Source of the DNA: Bradyrhizobium sp. CCGB01
GTDB lineage: Bacteria > Pseudomonadota > Alphaproteobacteria > Rhizobiales > Xanthobacteraceae
Assembly: GCF_024199795.1 (NCBI RefSeq)
Contig: NZ_JANADK010000001.1
Span: 7,564,001 to 7,628,000 of the forward strand
DNA: 64,000 bases
Direction: 5' to 3'
Shown: in pieces, positions 61,415-64,000 of the stretch
How the letters are laid out: the number at the start of each line of letters is the position of its first letter
Numbering within the stretch: the first letter of the stretch is position 1
Program-made: the position numbers and the translations under genes
Notes under the pieces: model-generated
The model's input: only the letters and a program-made list of their open reading frames with translations
Database searches by the model: none
What the model was told of the DNA's origin: nothing

Positions 61415-62518
61415 ATGGAAATCACCGATGTGCGGGCGCACCATGTCCGCATCCCCTATGACGCCGGTGTCGCGAGCTTTCGCCAGGGCGCGTCCGCCAT
61501 CTCCGCGCTCGACATGGTGCTGGTCGAAGTCACGACCGATGCCGGGCTGACCGGCTGGGGCGATGCCTTCGCCTATGTCTGTCCCCGCACCACGCACAGT
61601 GCCGTCGAGGAGATGATCGCGCCGCAGGCCCGCGGGCTGAAGGTGCCCGACGCCGCCGGCATTCCCGCGGCCATGGAGCAGATCCAGCGCAATTTGCATC
61701 TGTTCGGCCGCTACGGCATCACCATGTTCGCGATCTCGGGTCTCGACATCGCGCTGTGGGACCTGGCGGCGAAGGCCAAAGGCGTGCCGCTGCATCGCCT
61801 GCTCGGCGAAACCAGGCGCGCAAATATTCCCGCCTATGCAAGCCTGCTGCGGATCGGCTCGCCCGAGAACATCGCCGGCGAATGCAGGAAAGCGCTCGCG
61901 CTCGGCTATGGCGCGATCAAGCTGCACGAGACTACGACACCCGCGGTATTTGCCGCGCGCGAGGCGATCGGGCCCGGCGTTCCTCTGATGGTCGATATGA
62001 ACTGCCCGCTGACCGGCGAGCAGGCGATCGCGTTCGCGAAGGCGTGCAAGGACGCGCAACCGATGTTCCTGGAGGAGCCGGTCTGGCCGCCCGAGGATTT
62101 TGCCGCGCTTGCAGAAGTTCGCAGCAAGGGCGGGCTCGGCGTCGCCGCCGGCGAGAATGCCTGCACCGAATATCAGTTCCGCCAGATGATGAAGGCGGGC
62201 GCGGTGAGCCATGCCCAGCCATCGGTGATCAAGGTCGGCGGCATCACTGAATTTCTGAAGGTTGCGGCGCTGGCCGATCAGCTCGGCGTGAAGATCGTCC
62301 CGCACTCCCCCTATTTCGGTCCGGGCCTTCTGGCAACGCTGCACCTGCTGGCGACACGCGACGACGGGCTGGTCGAAATGTTCTACCTCAAGCGCGAGGC
62401 GTGCCTCTGGGGCGGGCGCGCCGATGTCGATGCCACCGGCCATGTCGCTGTGCCCACGGGCCCCGGACTTGGGTACGAGCCCGATCGCAGCGTGATGGAG
62501 CGCTATCGCGTGGCGTAA
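61415..62518 (+). CDS. Enolase-superfamily enzyme, mandelate racemase/muconate lactonizing type
   Basis: A 367-residue enzyme starting at the ATG after AGAGGAACCGCGCC; a much longer frame upstream is not coding. The capping domain is N-terminal. Metal ligands are in VDMNC (Asp, about 194), FLEEP (Glu, about 222) and AAGENACTE (Glu, about 248). The general base is His in KIVPHSPYFGPGLL (about 298), as in mandelate-racemase-like members. The KxK-type position reads IKLHE, so one of the paired bases appears to be His. Probably dehydrates or racemises a sugar acid. Substrate not deducible. Confidence 0.9.
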   Translation: MEITDVRAHHVRIPYDAGVASFRQGASAISALDMVLVEVTTDAGLTGWGDAFAYVCPRTTHSAVEEMIAPQARGLKVPDAAGIPAAMEQIQRNLHLFGRYGITMFAISGLDIALWDLAAKAKGVPLHRLLGETRRANIPAYASLLRIGSPENIAGECRKALALGYGAIKLHETTTPAVFAAREAIGPGVPLMVDMNCPLTGEQAIAFAKACKDAQPMFLEEPVWPPEDFAALAEVRSKGGLGVAAGENACTEYQFRQMMKAGAVSHAQPSVIKVGGITEFLKVAALADQLGVKIVPHSPYFGPGLLATLHLLATRDDGLVEMFYLKREACLWGGRADVDATGHVAVPTGPGLGYEPDRSVMERYRVA

Positions 62519-62527
62519 TCGCCGCGC

Positions 62528-62884
62528 TTATTTCTGCGCATCCTTCGGCGGCGGTGCGTCCTGCTTCTTCTTCAGATCCTCCGCGATCTTCGCCTGGGCA
62601 GACTGGAGGTCACCGAGCGTCTTCTGAAGGCCGGCGACAACAGTCTTCAGCGCGTCGATCTGACGATTGGCCGCATCGAGCTTCTGCTGATGATCGAGCG
62701 TCAGCTTGGTGATGGTCTTCTGGAGGAAGTCGACGTTACTCTGCAGGCAGCTCGTGCGCCGCTCCATGGTCTTCTCGACCGTGCAGATCTCGATGCCGGG
62801 CACGTCCTGCGCGCGGACCGGTGGAGTCGCCAGCGTGGCGAGCAGCAACATCGCGAAACAAACGCCGGCGCTTCGAAGCAGCAT
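62528..62884 (-). CDS. Exported coiled-coil protein of unknown function
   Basis: A 118-residue protein. Signal peptide ends near PVRAQD (residue 26). Two Cys (IEICTVEKT and TSCLQSN) precede a long coiled coil (LQKTITKLTLDHQQKLDAAN, then IDALKTVVAGLQKTLGDLQS) with heptad spacing, and a Lys/Pro-rich end. Probably oligomeric in the periplasm. No recognised family. Converges on the enolase-type gene with nine bases between stops. Confidence 0.75.
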   Translation of the reverse strand: MLLRSAGVCFAMLLLATLATPPVRAQDVPGIEICTVEKTMERRTSCLQSNVDFLQKTITKLTLDHQQKLDAANRQIDALKTVVAGLQKTLGDLQSAQAKIAEDLKKKQDAPPPKDAQK

Positions 62885-63069
62885 GCAGGTTCCTCGTCCA
62901 ATCGATCACGGCAATGTGCGCTTTTTGCGCGCCGCACACCGACGCTACCACACTCGTACCGCATTCTCGCGTTGAGCTTGCAGTTGCTCCCTTGGACGGG
63001 GAGCGATGATCTGCACGCGGGGAGAATTGGGCACTCTCTTCGCGGCTTTGTTTAGGGGAGATTTTTGGA

Positions 63070-63294
63070 ATGGCAACGCGCGATAGACGACTGGCGGAAT
63101 TCGATGGCGCCGGAGAACCACCACCTGGCCTGCCGGTCGAGGTGCTGTGCGAGGACCATAGCGGAACGTACCAACTGCCCTTCGCGTGCCGCTATGTCGA
63201 AGGACGCTGGCAGAACCACGAGGCCGGCATCGCGGTGGAAGCCACCGTCATCGGGTGGCGTCGGCCACGGGTGAAGCAGTCGGGCGTGGCCTGA
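63070..63294 (+). CDS. Small protein, 74 residues, unknown
   Basis: It starts at an ATG preceded by GGGGAGATTTTTGGA. It has no signal peptide or membrane helix and is rich in Arg and Glu. A single strand-rich region, LPVEVLCEDHSGTYQLPFAC, then RYVEGRWQNHEAGIAVEATV, suggests a small beta-sheet domain. No recognised family. The 280-base gap after it holds one weak hairpin (GGCCGCG with CGCGGCC, about 63326-63359) and nothing else I can name. Confidence 0.68.
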   Translation: MATRDRRLAEFDGAGEPPPGLPVEVLCEDHSGTYQLPFACRYVEGRWQNHEAGIAVEATVIGWRRPRVKQSGVA

Positions 63295-63574
63295 TCACCC
63301 AGCCTTTGTCTCAAAATGCAACGAGGCCGCGCTCCGCCTTAACCTTCGGAACGCGGCCCGAACGAAACACGTCCGAATCAGCTGTGAGGCCGTGTCCACG
63401 CCTGTTCACGGCTAGATGTCGCAATGCGGGCGCACGCGCATACAATATCTGCGCAGCGCGTGAGCAAGCCTGAGCCGGCCACGGCGCCAAAAGTTAACGG
63501 CTTCAAAGACATGGCCGCCGGATGCGACGGCTAAAGCCGCGCTCCCAAAACAGGCAGGGCGTCCCCTGGCCTGC

Positions 63575-64000
63575 CTAATATTCGACCTCGAGCTCCTCGA
63601 TCTCGGCCGGCTCGTCCTTCGCAGCCGCGACCCAATCCTTCATCTCCGGCATGGCCATGATGGTATCGGCATAGGCCTTCAGGAGCGGCTCGAGCTTGAC
63701 GTCATAGGTGACGAAGCGCGTCACCACGGGGGCGTACATCGCATCCGCCATGGTGCGCCTCTCGCCGAACAGGAAGGGACCGCCGGACTTCTCCAGACAG
63801 TTGCGCCAGATGGACCACACGCGGTCAATGTCGGCCTGCGCACGCGACCAGATCTTGAAGCCGGGGAAGTGCCCCTTCAGATTGACCGGCAGCGACGCGC
63901 GTAGCGTGGTGAAGCCGGAATGGATTTCGCCGCAGATCGAGCGGCAATGCGCGCGCTGGACGCGGTCATCAGGCAACAGGCCGGCATCCGGCATCGCCTC
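63575..64000 (-). CDS. Glutathione S-transferase, C-terminal part (5' end beyond window)
   Basis: The frame runs off the right edge. The visible 141 residues are the helical C-terminal domain of a GST: EIHSGFTTLRASLPVNLKGH, then FLFGERRTMADAMYAPVVTR with the N-capping Ser/Asp box (MADAMYAPV) and FVTYDVKLEPLLKAYADTIM. Similar proteins are maleylacetoacetate-isomerase or beta-type GSTs, but the N-terminal active site is missing here. Confidence 0.88.
   Translation of the reverse strand, partial: EAMPDAGLLPDDRVQRAHCRSICGEIHSGFTTLRASLPVNLKGHFPGFKIWSRAQADIDRVWSIWRNCLEKSGGPFLFGERRTMADAMYAPVVTRFVTYDVKLEPLLKAYADTIMAMPEMKDWVAAAKDEPAEIEELEVEY

Noticed and set aside
63326..63359. Terminator after the 74-residue gene
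   Set aside because: The stem is short (7 pairs) with a 20-base loop and no T tract, so I did not list it as a terminator.

Overview
The window is a 64 kb piece of a GC-rich alphaproteobacterial chromosome, most likely Bradyrhizobium or a close relative. The pointers are the thiO-thiS-thiG-thiE-thiC order behind a THI-box, a bacterioferritin/bacterioferredoxin pair with Irr-type (ICE) palindromes, several families of intergenic palindromic repeats, and many small exported proteins of the kind common in Bradyrhizobiaceae. This assignment is inferred from gene content. I recognised no rRNA, tRNA, CRISPR array, insertion sequence, phage or replication origin.

Layout. 1-3.6 kb: the 3' end of a glutamate-1-semialdehyde-aminomutase-like aminotransferase faces a minus-strand set made of a family-4 glycosyltransferase, a phosphatidylethanolamine-N-methyltransferase-like enzyme and a histidine-rich Mpo1/DUF962-like membrane protein. 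This is a plausible membrane-lipid locus. 3.9-9.8 kb: an L,D-transpeptidase, a cytochrome c, an Lrp regulator with a GNAT enzyme, a DUF899 protein with a small membrane partner, and a TPR/winged-helix regulator next to a beta-propeller protein. 9.9-17.5 kb: a DUF4403 protein, a complete polyamine-type ABC transporter (ATPase, binding protein, two permeases), and a branched-chain-amino-acid-type binding protein gene broken by one in-frame TAG. 17.7-22.4 kb: a PRC-barrel protein, a Ser/Pro-rich protein, an OmpR/EnvZ-type two-component pair, a zinc ribbon and a lytic transglycosylase.

22.5-27.1 kb: the thiamine operon (TPP riboswitch, thiO, thiS, thiG, thiE, thiC), which makes the thiazole and pyrimidine halves of thiamine and joins them. 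27.1-28.9 kb: a visibly AT-richer insertion carrying a membrane-anchored Hanks-type Ser/Thr kinase. This is the most foreign-looking segment. 28.9-37.9 kb: a Mug-type uracil-DNA glycosylase, two glutathione-S-transferase-like proteins, RidA, two paralogous small exported proteins, a J-domain protein, an SDR oxidoreductase, a Fis-type helix-turn-helix protein and a collagen-like Gly-X-Y protein.

38-50.8 kb: DUF2277, an exported alpha/beta hydrolase, a cytoplasmic-looking subtilase beside a small candidate propeptide-like protein, an FMN-split-barrel protein, bfr and bfd with ICE motifs, two glycine-zipper exported paralogs, ettA-mltB, a D-2-hydroxyacid dehydrogenase and a second L,D-transpeptidase. 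51-64 kb: two rhodanese-family proteins, a VWA (CoxE-like) protein divergent from a MoxR-type AAA ATPase, a GMC oxidoreductase, an SMP-30-type lactonase near an AraC/GyrI regulator and an enolase-superfamily enzyme (possibly sugar-acid metabolism), and a truncated glutathione S-transferase at the right edge.

Cell-envelope functions recur: two L,D-transpeptidases, two lytic transglycosylases and many exported small proteins. Most intergenic gaps of 100 bases or more hold one of at least five palindromic repeat families.
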